A stretch of 64,000 nucleotides of DNA from Durusdinium trenchii (Eukaryota > Sar > Dinophyceae > Suessiales > Symbiodiniaceae): contig CAXAMN010021962.1 of NCBI GenBank assembly GCA_963970005.1, positions 264,190 to 328,189 on the forward strand. Direction: 5' to 3'. Position numbers and translations under genes: made by a program. The notes beneath the pieces are model-generated. The model was not told the origin of the DNA. It saw only the letters and a list, made by a program, of their open reading frames with translations, and made no database searches. Shown here in pieces: positions 44,345-56,769 of the stretch; the first letter of the stretch is position 1, and each line of letters begins with the position of its first letter.

Positions 44345-44368
44345 CCAAACGACGTTTCTGTCGTTTGG
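44345..44368. repeat. Perfect 9-bp inverted repeat
   Basis: CCAAACGAC, loop GTTTCT, GTCGTTTGG. Confidence 0.85.
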
Positions 44369-45613
44369 CGCCATCCATTCCGGTCCTCCCCACTTCGAGG
44401 CCCGTGACCGAGCACCCGGCGAATAAGCCAAAGCCAGGGCCATTGGGCATCGGAGGGGCTGATTTGCCTCGGTCAGTGCCGCATCCAACCGAACTCCAAC
44501 CGAAGAGCAAAAGGAACCTAATAGCCATGGCCTTCAACCTCAAAACGCGATGGCCTCCATCCCTACTAACCGGACAGCCACAAATCACCAACCCATTCCT
44601 TGACACCTTGTATCTTTGGTGATGACGGATGGTCGACATCGACTGAAACCAGAATATGGTTCCAATGAATCATGAAGATTGTCCGTCACGATTGAAAGAA
44701 CCGTGTCAGTTTCGTATCACTATATTGAGACACTCTTTTTTGCCATGGCAAAGGCCATGCCGCCGGGTCATTTCCCCGGATAGAGCTCTGCGCTTGGGCT
44801 TGAATCAGGGCGTTGGAACTCTTGCAGCTTTTGACCGTCTAAGATTGCCAAATGTTTGCACATCCCATGATCTTTGCCCGTGCGCCGGCCCCGCGCTTTT
44901 CGCGGGGTGCGAAGGAGAATGATTGTCACATGGCAGGTGGCGGCTCTGGGAAGCTCCAGTAAGAAAGACTGCCCCCCTCTAATGCATCATGAACGGCCAA
45001 GTCATAATATTGGTTGATCATGGTTCATCTATCATTGCCGGGTCTGCAGGCAAGTCAATCTGAAAAGAGCAACGTGGGCATTCGCATGGTCTTGCTCAGG
45101 TCCTGAAAGGCACAAAGGTGCAAGCGATCACATACACACACACACACAACAAAGTCCAAACAAGTCCTTCAGTTTGATCGGAGCAAGTTAACTACTACAG
45201 CCACTCACGGATCAAAAGGATGAAGCACGCCCCTCATCAATGGCATTGTTTCATCCTCCCTGAGAGCACCGCTGCACACTCTGCTAATCCCTGATGCGCA
45301 GTATCCCAGCACTCCTGGGTTTCCAGCTTATCCTCGTGTATTTCGATCTCAGTCACCCCATCAGGGTTGAACACGAAAAGGGTCTCCTCGGCGACGGTCG
45401 GTGCATGTTCCCTCGAGTGGTTTTGTTTGGGGATTCCAAAATACATTCACATATATATATATAATTCTCAAGACTTGCTCAAGATTTCGAGCATGTTCTT
45501 TGGCGGTCTAGTTCCGCGGGCCACATAGCACAAAACAAAACATTGAAGGACACCAAAAATGTGACAAACGGAGCGGGCCGAGCGAACGTGCCACACCCAG
45601 CTGAGACCGCAAG

Positions 45614-46660
45614 TCAAGCACTGCTCTCTCTAGAGAAAGCAACCCAACCCAGAAGCATTGCCCCATCCCGGCAAAAGACCCCGCAGCACCGAACCCCTCG
45701 TCGCCAAGTAGCAAACAACACCAACACACCAGGCAAACACCAAACCACATCCGGAGCATCAAGAGAATCAACCCACCTGCCATCGACCAAAACCGGCGGG
45801 AGAGAACCCGTGTCTGAAACCCACTGCCAGAACAACTCCAGCCATGAGATTTTCCAGCACTCCTCGCCGTCCTCGCCGAGCGTAGAAACCGACCACTGCA
45901 GCGGGGCCAACCAACCTGCCAAACCACGCAAAAACCGCACATGAAACCCGGCCTGGACCTCCATCCGAAGGCACTCATTCTACGGCACCAACCTTCGCGG
46001 AAAAGTTACGACCCAGCCGCACCTGAACCGGGGGACAATTTGCCCGACACGGAGAAAAGTGCAGCGTCCAGATGAAAGAGTTGGAGGATACAGTACGTTG
46101 CCACCGCCGCCACGCAACTTGCTGAACGACCTTCTGATAGGCATCAAGGTGCCTAAAAGCAGTCTGCAACAACAACTTGGCAACGTGATCAGCATCATAG
46201 GCATTGCCCATCCCAAAAACGCGAGAAAAACCTGCAACCCGTGCCGGATCCAAATGCGCCTGGATTCCGAGCTAGCCACAAGGTCAACCCTATCCAACGC
46301 ATCCCAAAATCGGCGCCACAGATCACCATTCTTCTCCGGGCATGGACAATAAGCTCCAAAAGCTGCGAAGGCTTTCAGACAAAGTGCAAACAATCACTGA
46401 ATAGCACAAAGCGTGTGTACAACCGGGCAGCTGTCAACCCAGCATAAATCTCCACACGAGGAACAGTCTGCTGAGAGGTAGGCAGAAAACCCCTGAAGGA
46501 AATGCGGAAACCTGTAGTCTCGTCCAATTCGACAACCGCAGAAGCGCCCCAACGCAACAAAGGATCCTGCGAAGAAAGGCACCAGCCTTCAGTAAACAGA
46601 AGAGCAGGCCTATCCACGCTAACCCATGGCTTAACAAATATACAGAACAGCAAACATACA
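45614..46660 (-). mobile_element. Non-LTR retrotransposon remnant (RNase H and tail)
   Basis: Minus-strand reading in at least three frames. It begins with DRPALLFTEGWCLSSQDPL (the expected Asp of RNase H reads Glu), then QQTVPRVEIYAGLTAARLY (Glu) and RFVLFSDCLHFV (Asp). Next comes NGDLWRRFWDALDRVDLVA, then LDPARVAGFSRVFGMGNAY, resembling the final GN-x-x-AD part. The last frame (45964-45614) has GEDGEECWKISWLELFWQW, like the C-terminal region of dinoflagellate LINE polyproteins. Frameshifts near 46.38 and 46.26 kb kill it. No reverse transcriptase core remains in the window; assignment rests on motif order. Confidence 0.6.
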
Positions 46661-46674
46661 TACAAAAGAGCAAG

Positions 46675-46870
46675 CAGAAAACAAGAAGAAGGAGAAGAAG
46701 GAAGAAGAAAGAAGAAAAAAAAGAAAAAGAAGACGGCAAAGAAGAAGAAGAAGAAGAAGGAGAAGAAGAAGGAGAAGAAGAAGGAGAAGAAGAAGGAGAA
46801 GAACAAGAACAAGAACAAAAGAAGAGCAGAAAAGAAGAAGGTGAACCAGCAAAAGGAACAAATAGAGGAG
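46675..46870. repeat. Polypurine (GAA/GGA)n tract
   Basis: Nearly pure purine for about 190 bases on the plus strand, with GAAGAAGGAGAAGAAG periodicity. It creates Lys/Glu-rich and Phe/Ser/Leu-rich frames that are not genes. It lies immediately 5' (minus strand) of the retrotransposon remnant. Confidence 0.9.
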
Positions 46871-47307
46871 GTGAAAAGAACAAATGAAAGAACAAGCAAA
46901 GTTGAACGCCTGTCCCTCGATCCAAGCCTCACACGTCTTGTCAAAGGGAGCATGGAAGAGTCGACCAGGAGAAGCTCTTGGCCAAGCTCTTGCACAACAA
47001 GACTCCCATGTGAGAAGCTGTTAGCATCATGTCTAAGCTATTTCATGTTTTCATTGTTTTGTTTCAAGGTCGTCCTTGTTAAGTCCTTGTTTGTTGTCCT
47101 TTCTTTAGTCCTTTCTTTAGACCTTTATTCATTCCATGCCCCTCCCCAATGACATGCTGCCCCAGGCTCCCAGCGAGGCTCCCAAAAGGCACAGCTCACG
47201 CGCCGCGCGGCAAAGCAGGAGGTGTGCAGCTCCAGGTTTCGCGACTCGGAGCGGTTGGGCCGTTCCCAGTGGGAGAGGTTGGCACCCAGCGGGAGAGACA
47301 GCTTGCA

Positions 47308-47562
47308 CCTAGTAGCTCCTAGTAGCGAACATTGCTCCTAGTAGTAAGGCACTTGTTACTAGAAGCGATGCACTTGTTCCTAGTAGCTTCTTGTTTCTAA
47401 TAGAAATGCCCTTTGCTCCTAGTAGCTTCTTGCTCCTAGTGGCAAGGCCAGGAGTTCCTGGTAGCGAACATTGCTCCTAGTAGTAAGGCCAGGAGCCCCG
47501 TTCGTAGCGTCCGATCGCTCCGTTCGTAGCGATGCCCTTTCCTCCTGGTAGCTTTCAAGATA
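47308..47562. repeat. CTAGTAG modular repeat, cluster 6 (largest)
   Basis: About ten cores over 250 bp, with spacers AACATTG, AAGGCACTTG, GATGCACTTG, CTTCTTG, AATGCCCTTTG and AAGGCCAGGAG recurring in changing order. The block GAACATTGCTCCTAGTAG occurs twice. Confidence 0.85.
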
Positions 47563-50500
47563 CTTTTTGGAAGTTGATCAAGCTTCCAGGGGCTTGGGGA
47601 CGGGATTGCCCAGCAGCTGCCAAAGATGGGAGAAAAGTACTCCAGCAAGGCCCCGAAAATAGATAGGATGCAAACTTCCACCAAATATGTATGTTGAGCC
47701 TTCTCCCATTCCTATAGTCTATAGTTGTATAGAAGGCTTGCACAACAGGATTTCTCCAAAGTGCCGGTGCGCCGCAAGATTGCTCGCAGTCGTACAGTCG
47801 TACACGCGCACTTCTTTGTCTCAGCAGCGTATGTCGCCAGAACTGTCCACCCCACAAAAACTCAAGAACCGAGGAAAGTGAAAGTTCTGGCCGCCTGACC
47901 GCTTGTTCCTCAAAGATCATGGGCGCATGTCTCAGCAGCTTGTGTCACAACAACTCAAGCACATGATCTTTTGAGGCTCTCCCAGTCTGGAATGTCTCCA
48001 CCGAGCTGCATCCCAAATCTTCACCACTCCCTCCTTGTGCAGGGTCAGGAGAAACTTCCTCAAGAGCTCCGGCTGCTAGCCGCTGGCGCAGAAGCCCACA
48101 GGCATGACCATCAAACTCTTTATGATTCATGACCCCAATGACCACACAAGGACTTCTGACATGTTAATGATGCGCGATTAAGACAGGCAATACCCCTAAA
48201 CTCCGCACTGCTGCAAGCCTCATTGCATGCCAGGTGGCCCTGAAGGCATATAACGCACTAACATCACATTGAAGTTCTGCTCAGGGTTCTGCTGGGTGTT
48301 GTCCTGCAGTATCCATAGTCCTCTCCCCCCATTTAGAAGCAATCATGGGCCTAACCTCATCTAGCCATGCAAGCTGAACCTGTCTATCTATCTATCTATC
48401 TATCTATCTGGTCTTGCGTCGTTACTTGGCTTTCGTCCGTCTGTTCAGCTTTTCGTCTCACCAAATCTTACATACCTGCCGTCCACGGCTGTGAAGAGGG
48501 CAGTCCCTCGGAAACCCAAGAATGGATCCCGCCAAACCTCGTCAGACTTTAGACATGTTGGCCTCGCAATCAAAAACTACTCCGGATTACAAGAAAACAA
48601 CCACCAGCGGACTGAGAGAAGAGATGTTTGTTGATGGTTGTATGTCTGTCCTGCACTCCGATCACGCCATACTTCGCCTACAATGAACACAAAAGGGCAG
48701 CCACCACAAATATATAAGGGGCAAAAAATTCTGAGACAGTCCATGTCACACATGTCCGGAAAAACTGCGGTGCCAAGCGTTTGTCCAAGCGTTTGTCTAC
48801 AAACAAAACGCATACAAACGTTTCACCCGAATCCAGCTGCTACTTATTTCAAGACCGTTTGCTTTATGTCAACTGTGCAGTAGGGGGCGTCTCCTACTTT
48901 GCCAGTACTCCCAACCAAGAACCGACACACCTGCACTCCAGTCACAGCTGCCTTGACCCCCGGCATCTTTTCCCAATCTGGGCAGGTTGCATCTCCTGAA
49001 GCTTTCCCTCCTGCATCCTTCTGGATCTCCAAGATTACAATAATTCGCGCATAGGATTAAACAACCTCCCCTGGTTAGCCAAGCCCAGCTCCAGCCCCCC
49101 AATGCTAAATTAATTCGAAACCTGAGTTCCACATCTCCATTATCCTAACTAAAATTTTCCTTGGCAGAAACGATTAATCAAGCCCAGCTCCCCCCAGAAC
49201 AAATACGAGTATAATTCGTGCTTATTACTTAATTTCGTTTTGGGCAGTATCCAATATCTTCTGGTCCACGGTGAAGCTGATCTTCTGATCCACCCTTTCC
49301 TCATGCCATCTCTTTTTGAAACATATATATTCTCATCCTTCTTCTTGTTCTTCCCATCCTTTCCAGCAGCAATCTGTGCAGCCAATGTATACTCATATGG
49401 GATCTTCCTCCCCAGCCTCTTCCCCTCCCTCCTCATCCAATAGGCTGTGCACTTCCACACATTGCAGTCATACACCCACCGGAATCTATCCTATCAGGTC
49501 TCTTATCAAGCTTGTGCCAGTATACTCAGAGCTCTCATGGCTCTCATGGTTCAAACTCTCATGATTCATCAGGTCATCATCTTTATTAGGGGGATGAGGT
49601 CTCTAATACCTCCAATCTCAAACCTTGTTGACCTTGTTGACCTTGAAGGGTGGGTTGATTAATCCTAGCACCATTCTGCATATTCTGCTCGATTCCCTCG
49701 TTTTCGCAGCCTGCGACAAGATCTGCCACAAGTGCACACCGCGCTGCCCTGCAACTGCCAGCTGTTCCAATTCCAGGGACCTCAGTTGAATCACGAAAGG
49801 CATTGAAGGTGAATGCCTTCACGAAGTGTACAACCATCCCCAAACATGCAAACTTAATTTACTGGATCGTGACCTTGAAATACGCGGAGCGCCCCAAAGC
49901 CAACCACCTCAACTATATACCTTTTTGTTTGACCGTTGCATTGTGTTGGAGTGGGGCTTCTTACAGTTGAAGTCTGTCCATGCAGCATTCCAATTCAATC
50001 CTTTGCGGCACTGGGGTGGGATTACGGTTAGGCATGGATGACGGCTTCCCGGACTTCCCAATCCCACCCATCCACTCTCAATCCACTTCTGAAGATCCCG
50101 GACTTCTCCACCCACTCTCAATCCCACCAGCCCTGGTTGCAAGACGCAGGTCTGCTGAGGTGACGGTGGAGTTTCGCCCACAGGCCTGGAACTCCGTCTG
50201 CGAACGAGTCCCGTTTTTTGAGCGGCCGATGATGGCCGGTGTTCTTTCATTGCCGGCCGGCACTGCTACGTTCGGGGCTCCTGGCCTTTCTACTTGGACA
50301 AAAGAGCACCTCAGTCCAGCACTGGGGCAGTTTGAAGGGGCTGCTGTCTCCCCCCCTCCAGTTCCTCAAAAAGATGCGCCCCGCCTCATTGATCGCAAAG
50401 GTTTGGACCCCACAGCTGTCAGCCACCACCACGTGACCGGTGCTGGAGACGCTGAAAATGCCCATAATCTGGTGCCAATACAAGGCCTCAGGAGCCAGGA

Positions 50501-52591
50501 GAGTAACAAAGCGTCCTGGCTCGCGTGAGTCATGTTGTGGCCATGAGAATTCTTGGCCATGAAAACTACCCTGGTCACATTCCAAGTGGGAACCAATCTA
50601 CATGGGACCTGCCCCTTGCTCGGAATCAGAAACATGAAATGACGGCATCCGTGTGCGCTTCGGGCTTTGGTCCTGTGGGGTCGCATCTGAGTGGGTGTAC
50701 GGCGCGTGCGGGTCCGGTGTAAAAACACGCACGGCCCACGGCGGCCCTTTGTAGTGCTCAAGTGGCAACAATCGGCGTCTTGCAGTGGAAGTGCTCCAGG
50801 AGAAGTGGCTCTTCGGCCTACAACCCCGCCACTCTTCAAGTGCACGTCGTCTTGACATGGCAGTGGTAAGACCAAGACGTTGCCAGAAAAAACGCACCAA
50901 ATCAGTTCTTCCTAGGCCCTAGTTGCTTGCTGGATGTCTGACACCCCAGCCGCCTGCACGACAGGCTCGCCGTTCGCCAAGCTTTTGATCCTCTGCCTCT
51001 CTTCCATGACCTCTCAGCCCATTTTCTTAGAGAGAAATAGCAACGATGTAGGCGACCAAGGCGAACAAACACGTTTTGGGCCTTGGACTTTGATTTGACC
51101 TCGTTTTGTTGGGTGTGTCAACGTCAAGCAGACTGGAGCTATCTGGAGCTGCTCTTTACGCCTTCATATCACATCAGTTTTCAGGGGCTCAACAGGATTC
51201 TCGGGCATTTTCGAGGTTCGGGTTGAACTGCTGCTTCATACCTTGCCCGTGAGGCTGATTCATCACCAAACAATGCTAGTTACTGGTTGCTTTGCATGCT
51301 TTGCGAGGCGTGAAATGCAGCACGCCTGCTCCAGCGTCTTCTTTTTCTTCTTCTTCTTATCATCAGCTTTCCTCACATCACATATTTGAATGGGTGTGAC
51401 GCATCGCAAACGGTCAGAAGCGTTGCCGCTCTTCTTCGGCGTCCGTGTCCGCGAACGGTGCACTGGTAAGCTATAGTCGTCTAGCTGCCACCCTTAGCAG
51501 TGCTGATCTGGAGAATGCAAAGGCTATAGTGCAACCATGTCCAACCCGTGTCGGTCGGTGCAATCGGTGTAAACGGCACATACAGTGTAACCGGCATGGC
51601 CCGGCACACAGACAAATTGTGGACACTGATTGCGCTAGAAATGCAATGTTTCACCATTCTGCTGATGCTGCAAATTGACAACATTCTTCAGTCTCCCTGC
51701 TTTTGAAGTCCAGGCTTCTCCATTGAAAATTCCTCTGGGAAGAAGCTGCGGAAGACCGCGACACGACCACTTTCGAACCCAGCAAGCACCTCGGTTCGAC
51801 GGACAGACGGACGGCACCTTGCTCACCGGCAGAAGCAAAATCTCTAAAACATTTCCTGCAGTGTTGATCATCACAACCCTCCTGCTGCCGCCTGCCTGCC
51901 GCCCCCACACCCCGCAACGCAGTTGGACAAGGCACCGTCTCCACGGCCATGCTCCCTTCATCTGAGAGCCGCTGAGCCGGCAGGCACAGTGCGGTGCAAA
52001 CGTCGCCCAGGCCACGCGAGGCATCGAAGCCTAGCACGGTTACTGCAGCCATCACCCTACTTATCCCGACTTGAAACAAATTCACAAAAACATTGATAAG
52101 TCTTACAGTAAGTCTTACTTTTTGGCACACTTGGACATCGAGCTGTCACACCCGAGCTGTCGCAGAACGTACGGGCCCAAGAACCATCTCCTAGCCTTGG
52201 ATCTGATGCAACTGCTTCCGCTTGGAGCCATGGGAGCGAAAAAGGTAATAGACCGCCAGCTGGCCATCGCCGATGCCTGGCTAATCCGGCCAGGAAAAAT
52301 GAACATACAAGAACATGGGCTAAATGATTGCAGTCTGTTGGGGTGGCGTTTGCCTCGTCTGGAAGCTCTTAGGCTGATTGCTTGATTCATTGATAGGCAC
52401 TAGCCTCACTAGCCTCACCAGAAACTATGAAACTACATGGGGTCCCATGGATTACTCGAATGCCTGCAAGCCACGGACCCATTCCGTGATACAACTGAAC
52501 TTTAAAAAGCAACTCCGTCTTCGGCGAAGACGGAAGAATTCAAACCCCCAAACAGCAAAGAAGGCCCAAGGGCCCAAGCCACATGGGCGGC
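47563..52591. other. No confident gene
   Basis: Holds a (TCTA)n microsatellite at 48.38 kb. A weak minus-strand segment near 50475-50390 (IFSVSSTGHVVVADSCGVQ) could come from an NHL-type beta-propeller, but one repeat is too little to claim. A 108-codon minus-strand frame at 49475-49149 in slightly AT-richer DNA has no motif that I recognise. Confidence 0.45.
48383..48409. repeat. (TCTA)n microsatellite
   Basis: Nearly seven uninterrupted TCTA units. Confidence 0.95.
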
Positions 52592-52726
52592 CTGCGGCCA
52601 CGCGCGGGCGCTTGGGGTCGACCACGAGGCTCGACACCTCGAAGCGCAGGCGCCGCAGCTGCGGCTCTTGCCGTGCTTGGGCGCTGGCACGCGCCAGGCG
52701 CTTGGCCATGGCAGACCTGGTGACGC
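52592..52726 (-). CDS. Arg/Ala-rich helical exon, unknown product
   Basis: Minus strand, entered by CTTTTCTTAG|G. After four codons it reads MAKRLARASAQARQEPQ, then LRRLRFEVSSLVVDPKRP. Codons end almost only in G or C. It leaves either at CGCAG|GC (52592) or earlier at TTCGAG|GT. A basic amphipathic helix is likely; I do not recognise the family. The ATGGCC context makes it a possible first coding exon. Confidence 0.5.
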
Positions 52727-53060
52727 CTAAGAAAAGGATGAGACTACGGCACCTCAAAGAATGAGTAGGAGAAGGATACGACTCATGACTCAAGTTACAA
52801 AGCAGAACCATCAAGAACCCAACCAGGCTTGACCAAGATCGGATCGTCCTTTCCTTTCTGGCCAAGCTGCTGGTGAAGTTGACAGGCTCCTTCACACGAG
52901 CATTCCAAGGCGTTGAACCAAACGTCGTCTGGCACGGCTTCCTGACCTTCCGGTCTGAGTCGTTCAGACTCTTCAGACCTCGACTTCAGACCTGTGAGAC
53001 TACTCAGGTGATCTTCTCGGGTCAAAGACTGTGGTCTTCCAATCTTCAAACTCGACTCTT

Positions 53061-53143
53061 CTTTACTAGTAGCTTCTTGTTCCTACTAGTAAGGCACCTG
53101 TTACTACTAGCGTGGCACTTGTTCCTAGTAGCGTCAAAAAATG
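53061..53143. repeat. CTAGTAG modular repeat, cluster 7
   Basis: Four cores: ACTAGTAGCTTCTTG, TACTAGTAAGGCAC, TACTAGCGTGGCAC and CTAGTAGCGTC. Confidence 0.8.
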
Positions 53144-54035
53144 TTGTGGTCAGCCCTGTCCTCCATCTCTGGGTCCAAATTCAGGCTCACACTCCCAGTG
53201 ACGCTGTTCCTCATGCGACCTTTGGTCATCCTGAATCGATGTGCCGCACCAAGGCGGATGCAGAATCGAAGCGATCAATATCGGGGGACTGACAAGCCGG
53301 ACTGCGGGAAAACTCTCAGCAAAGCTTCCAGTTCTTCAGCTGTTTTCTTCCGCTCCCACCGGCTTCTACTTTCTGATTCTGCACATCGCATGCCATATTT
53401 CTACTACAGGGTTGGCATCAACATATATATATATACATACCGGCATACCAGGTGTCATTTGCTGTTTTCCTGGTGTCTTGGTTAGGCTTTCTGGCTTGCA
53501 GTGTCGCCCATGGAACCGTGCACGCGGCAAATGCGTTGGGTGACGTGATGGACATGGACCGTGGTCAAACACGGCACCCCTCCGGGCCAATGTGTCAGGC
53601 TGATTACTTCCAAGTGAGCAACAAGTGCCAGAAATCAAAACAGTTCCAACATGTTCCAACTCCTTAAGGTGTTTTCTTCTCAACAAAGCGATGTGGCCGA
53701 TGTCTTGGCACAAGCATCTCCACGAGGCTCTTGGGATTGGGATCCTCCTTGGCGCCATCCAGATCTTCCCCTGGCAGGTCACGCCGATGCGATGCGATGA
53801 AGGCCGGAATTGGGAAGCTTAGGGGTTCAGGGCCCTGGTGGGGTTAACGGAATTGGCTCAGTGTGGGCGATTTGGAGTCGATCGCGTTCGTAGCTTTATG
53901 TCGTGGCGTTTATAGTGGCGTTCGTTCGTTTCGACCACCCCCACCTGCGAGCATCACTCAAACAGGAAATATTGCAATACTCCCGACCGCAGGAGCATCT
54001 GACCCAACAAATCTCCCTGCAAACATTCCAACCAA

Positions 54036-54062
54036 CTACCCTCACCCTCACCCTCACCCTTC
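54036..54062. repeat. (CCCTCA)n microsatellite
   Basis: About four hexamer units between a coiled-coil exon and a further non-coding stretch. Confidence 0.85.
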
Positions 54063-54131
54063 CCCAGTGCTGCGCTTGTACTCTTGGACACTTCCTCTCT
54101 CGCCCCGGCTGCGCAAAAGGACAGGGCTCAC

Positions 54132-54269
54132 CTGCAGCCTGGCCCTTCTTCCGCGCAAAGGCCGCTTCAGCCTCGGCGGCCAAGCGCTGCACCAAGCGCC
54201 GCTTGGACTCCATCTCCTCCGGTGCCCGCCGTGCCCCGAGGTGCGGGTTGAGGGGGTGTAGGTCGGGTG
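54132..54269 (-). CDS. Helical exon with canonical GT donor
   Basis: 138 bases on the minus strand. The acceptor is a pyrimidine-rich run ending AAACAG, the donor GCAG|GTGAGC, the most canonical pair in the window. The peptide is PDLHPLNPHLGARRAPEEM, then ESKRRLVQRLAAEAEAAFAR and KKGQAA: a Pro-rich start followed by a charged helix. Third positions are G or C throughout. Phase is two bases in, one base out. Product unknown. Confidence 0.6.
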
Positions 54270-56613
54270 CTGTTTAGGTGGGAGGCAAAAGAAGGGGGAA
54301 GAAAAGCACAACCCAACTTTGATTGATGGTGATTTGCTCAAAAAGGCTCCAAATCTACAATTTCCTGATCAAACCTCAGATACTGCTGCGACATCAAAGC
54401 TATGATTACCCAGCAACTGCTTCTTACTTGCTCCTGATGCTCGCTTGTACCACAAATGGACTCTTTTCACTGTCCTTGCCCATGCCTGTTCGATGTAGAC
54501 GAGAGAAAATGATCCCCTGGGCTCGGATTGGGCTCCTCAATGGCCCGGCGCGAGACCTGGTAGTCCAAAGGATGCAGGACTGTGGTCCGTTGCCTGCGAA
54601 GGAAATAATGAAGCAGGACGGAGTGCCACTGGCCTCTCTTCTCTTGGGCATCCTTGCTAAACACTTGCCTTCAACTCTTGGTGGCGTCAAACCGGCCAGA
54701 AACATCTCAGAAACAACTCCACACAGCCACAACGCTTGGCAAGTTGCACGGTGGTGATGAACCGTTCTCTGTCCAGGTCAAGGTGAGTGTCCTGGGGTCT
54801 GCATGGGTCTACGTCAGTCTGTGTAGTTGTGAAGATGCAAATGCGTGTGAGAAACCTCTCCTCCAACTTCGAAGGTGTTCTCTCTCCAAGTTCGCATCAA
54901 CCCCTTTAGAGAGGATCCAGTATTTGGGTTCTGCCTAAGTTTGGGCTCCCCATCCATTTTTGGTGCCATATGTCGCTGTGAGGAAGACACCACGCACAGA
55001 GTCCCAGCGCAGCTCCTGCACGTTGCTGGAGTCACGCTCCTTTCGGATCAGGTCGTTGCGCCGGTGAATCTCGGCGCGGGTGGTCTGCGAGCCCACGTCG
55101 CCTCGGCCAGCGACATAGGCACCAGAACGAGACCAACACCGTGGAACACCTACCAATAACTCAACGAGATGAAAAATAAGAAAGCGAAACACATGTGAAC
55201 AAACCCATTGTTGATTTCTATGGTCATAGAATGGAGTAGTCTCCGCTCTATTGGTTGTTCATGTAATTAACGGGCAGGCTGGTGATCGCGGCCTGAGCCT
55301 GGAAAAATGAGGCTTGCTCCCTTTGCAACAACCATCTACAGTAATTCTAAAGCAGCCTCATCTTCAGATCAACCCTGTTAATGAAAGAACTAGATCATTT
55401 TCAACCTCCCATGGTACACCACGAACGAGCCATCCACACTGCGAAAAAAGGTTCATCAGGGAATTGCATATAAACGCTAACAATAAGATCTTCCAAATAT
55501 ATCTGCGGCGCATCCATGCAACCTAATAGCAATGGCAACCTAAGAGCGATGGCCTCCCAAAGAAACGAAGCCTGCACCACGCCTATGCCACCCAAAGTGC
55601 CCAGGCCACCCGAGCCGCCCAAGCCCATCCGTCAGTCCATCACACTGTCAAGCATCTCCTTCCATCCGCAGTGGCAGCGGAAGTGAGCTCTTTCCGCCGG
55701 TTGGCCTGGCAGCGCACTGCCGTCAGCATGCGTGCTTGGATTTCTTCCGCTTCTAGCAGTATGGGTGAAACCAACCACCCTAAGTTTTGGATAATCATAG
55801 CCACTTGAACATTCCGGCCAGCACGCCTGCTTAGTCCACTTCAGAGTCTTCAGAGAAACGATGCCACCGCCCTTCCTTTTGTCTGCCTTGAACTGCCGAC
55901 AAGACGTTCAAGCACCCGCAACAAGGAGGTGGGGAGGGCCCCTTCTTGCAGTCCCTGACACCTGCAAGAATCTCACCGAAGGAGGGCGAACGGACGGCTC
56001 GGATGTGACCAGCTGAAGGATCTGAGGTCAACCGACTCTTTCCACCCAACCTCAAGGATCCAAGCCGCTCCGCTGTGGTTAGACTGCGTGCTGGGGGAGA
56101 TGGTGCGGCCGAACTCGGTGCTGTCCTGTTGGCCACCCTGCTTCCAGACCTGGCAGCAAGACATCTGAAGATTGAAGGATATTTGAGGACTCCTGAACAA
56201 AAGGACCAAACCTTCTTCACAAGAGTATTCACAGGTCAACCTCCCATTCTTCCTAATCTTTCAGGTGGGGTGCCATGGCCCACCTCTGAGATGCACTTGT
56301 CCCCCTCTTCGCAAGTACATTGCTGTTGCTGATTCTCTGGATTGCTGCAAATGAGGTCCTGCAGGAGGTGCATTCGAGAAACGGGACACCTGTATCACAC
56401 CTGATGGCCTGGACTTCTTTAAGAATCTTTGGGGCTCATACTAGTATGCTGGGGTTACATGGGCGGCTGGGGTTACATGGGCGAGTAGAAGCCTTCCTCC
56501 AAGACCAGTGTGCAAGATGCATGCGGGAAGAGTCACTTAGCCGAATATGGAGTCTGGGAGGCGACTTTTTCACGGGGGTGTGTTTCAGCTGCCAGGTTTG
56601 AGACATGGCACAC
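54270..56613. other. No recognisable gene
   Basis: Contains one GGCCTCCAACCT remnant at 55.52-55.56 kb. Frames on both strands near 56.0-56.3 kb have no motif that I know. Confidence 0.45.
55518..55560. repeat. GGCCTCCAACCT repeat remnant
   Basis: Two imperfect units (AACCTAATAGCAATGG and AACCTAAGAGCGATGG). Confidence 0.65.
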
Positions 56614-56748
56614 CAAGTATGAGGGAATCGCGGTGCTCCTCCAAGGAGATGTAGCCATTTTCACGCTTGTCGAGCTCTTTGAAAAGCTGAACCACTTTGA
56701 GGCCCGTCAAGGCTTCCACATCGTGGCGGATTTGCCTCCAAAAGGTCT
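56614..56748 (-). CDS. EF-hand-containing exon
   Basis: 135 bases on the minus strand, acceptor ACATCAG|A, donor CTTG|GTGTGC, two bases in and one out. The peptide TFWRQIRHDVEALTGLKVVQ continues LFKELDKRENGYISLEEHRD. The second part fits an EF-hand: a helix, then a 12-residue loop DKRENGYISLEE with Asp at 1, Gly at 6, Ile at 8 and Glu at 12. Position 3 is Arg and 5 is Asn, so calcium binding may be weak. It would be part of a larger protein; no partner exon was fixed, though a frame immediately upstream (56.77-56.86 kb) is a candidate. Confidence 0.5.
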
Positions 56749-56769
56749 CTGATGTATTTCTTCAGGCAG

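Larger units (their letters stand above)
43137..45613. other. No recognisable gene; short palindromes
   Basis: Contains two perfect small inverted repeats (43446 and 44345), a GC-rich stem near 44889-44907 (CCCCGCG/CGCGGGG), a GGCCTCCAACCT remnant at 44.52-44.58 kb and a (CA)n run near 45130. No coding segment that I can support. Confidence 0.5.

Noticed and set aside
46375..46995. 206-codon minus-strand frame rich in Phe/Ser/Leu, and its Lys/Glu-rich plus-strand partner
   Set aside because: The bulk is translation of the polypurine tract; only the retrotransposon RNase H part at its end is meaningful.
49149..49475. 108-codon minus-strand frame, basic composition
   Set aside because: It looks protein-like in composition, but I recognise no family and see no supporting splice or start context.
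52071..52385. 104-codon plus-strand frame
   Set aside because: No recognisable motif and no splice support; codon use is not distinctive.
56648..56662. Spliced-leader-like GTAGCCATTTT on the plus strand
   Set aside because: Only 11 bases match, the rest diverges, and it lies inside the minus-strand EF-hand exon; probably chance.
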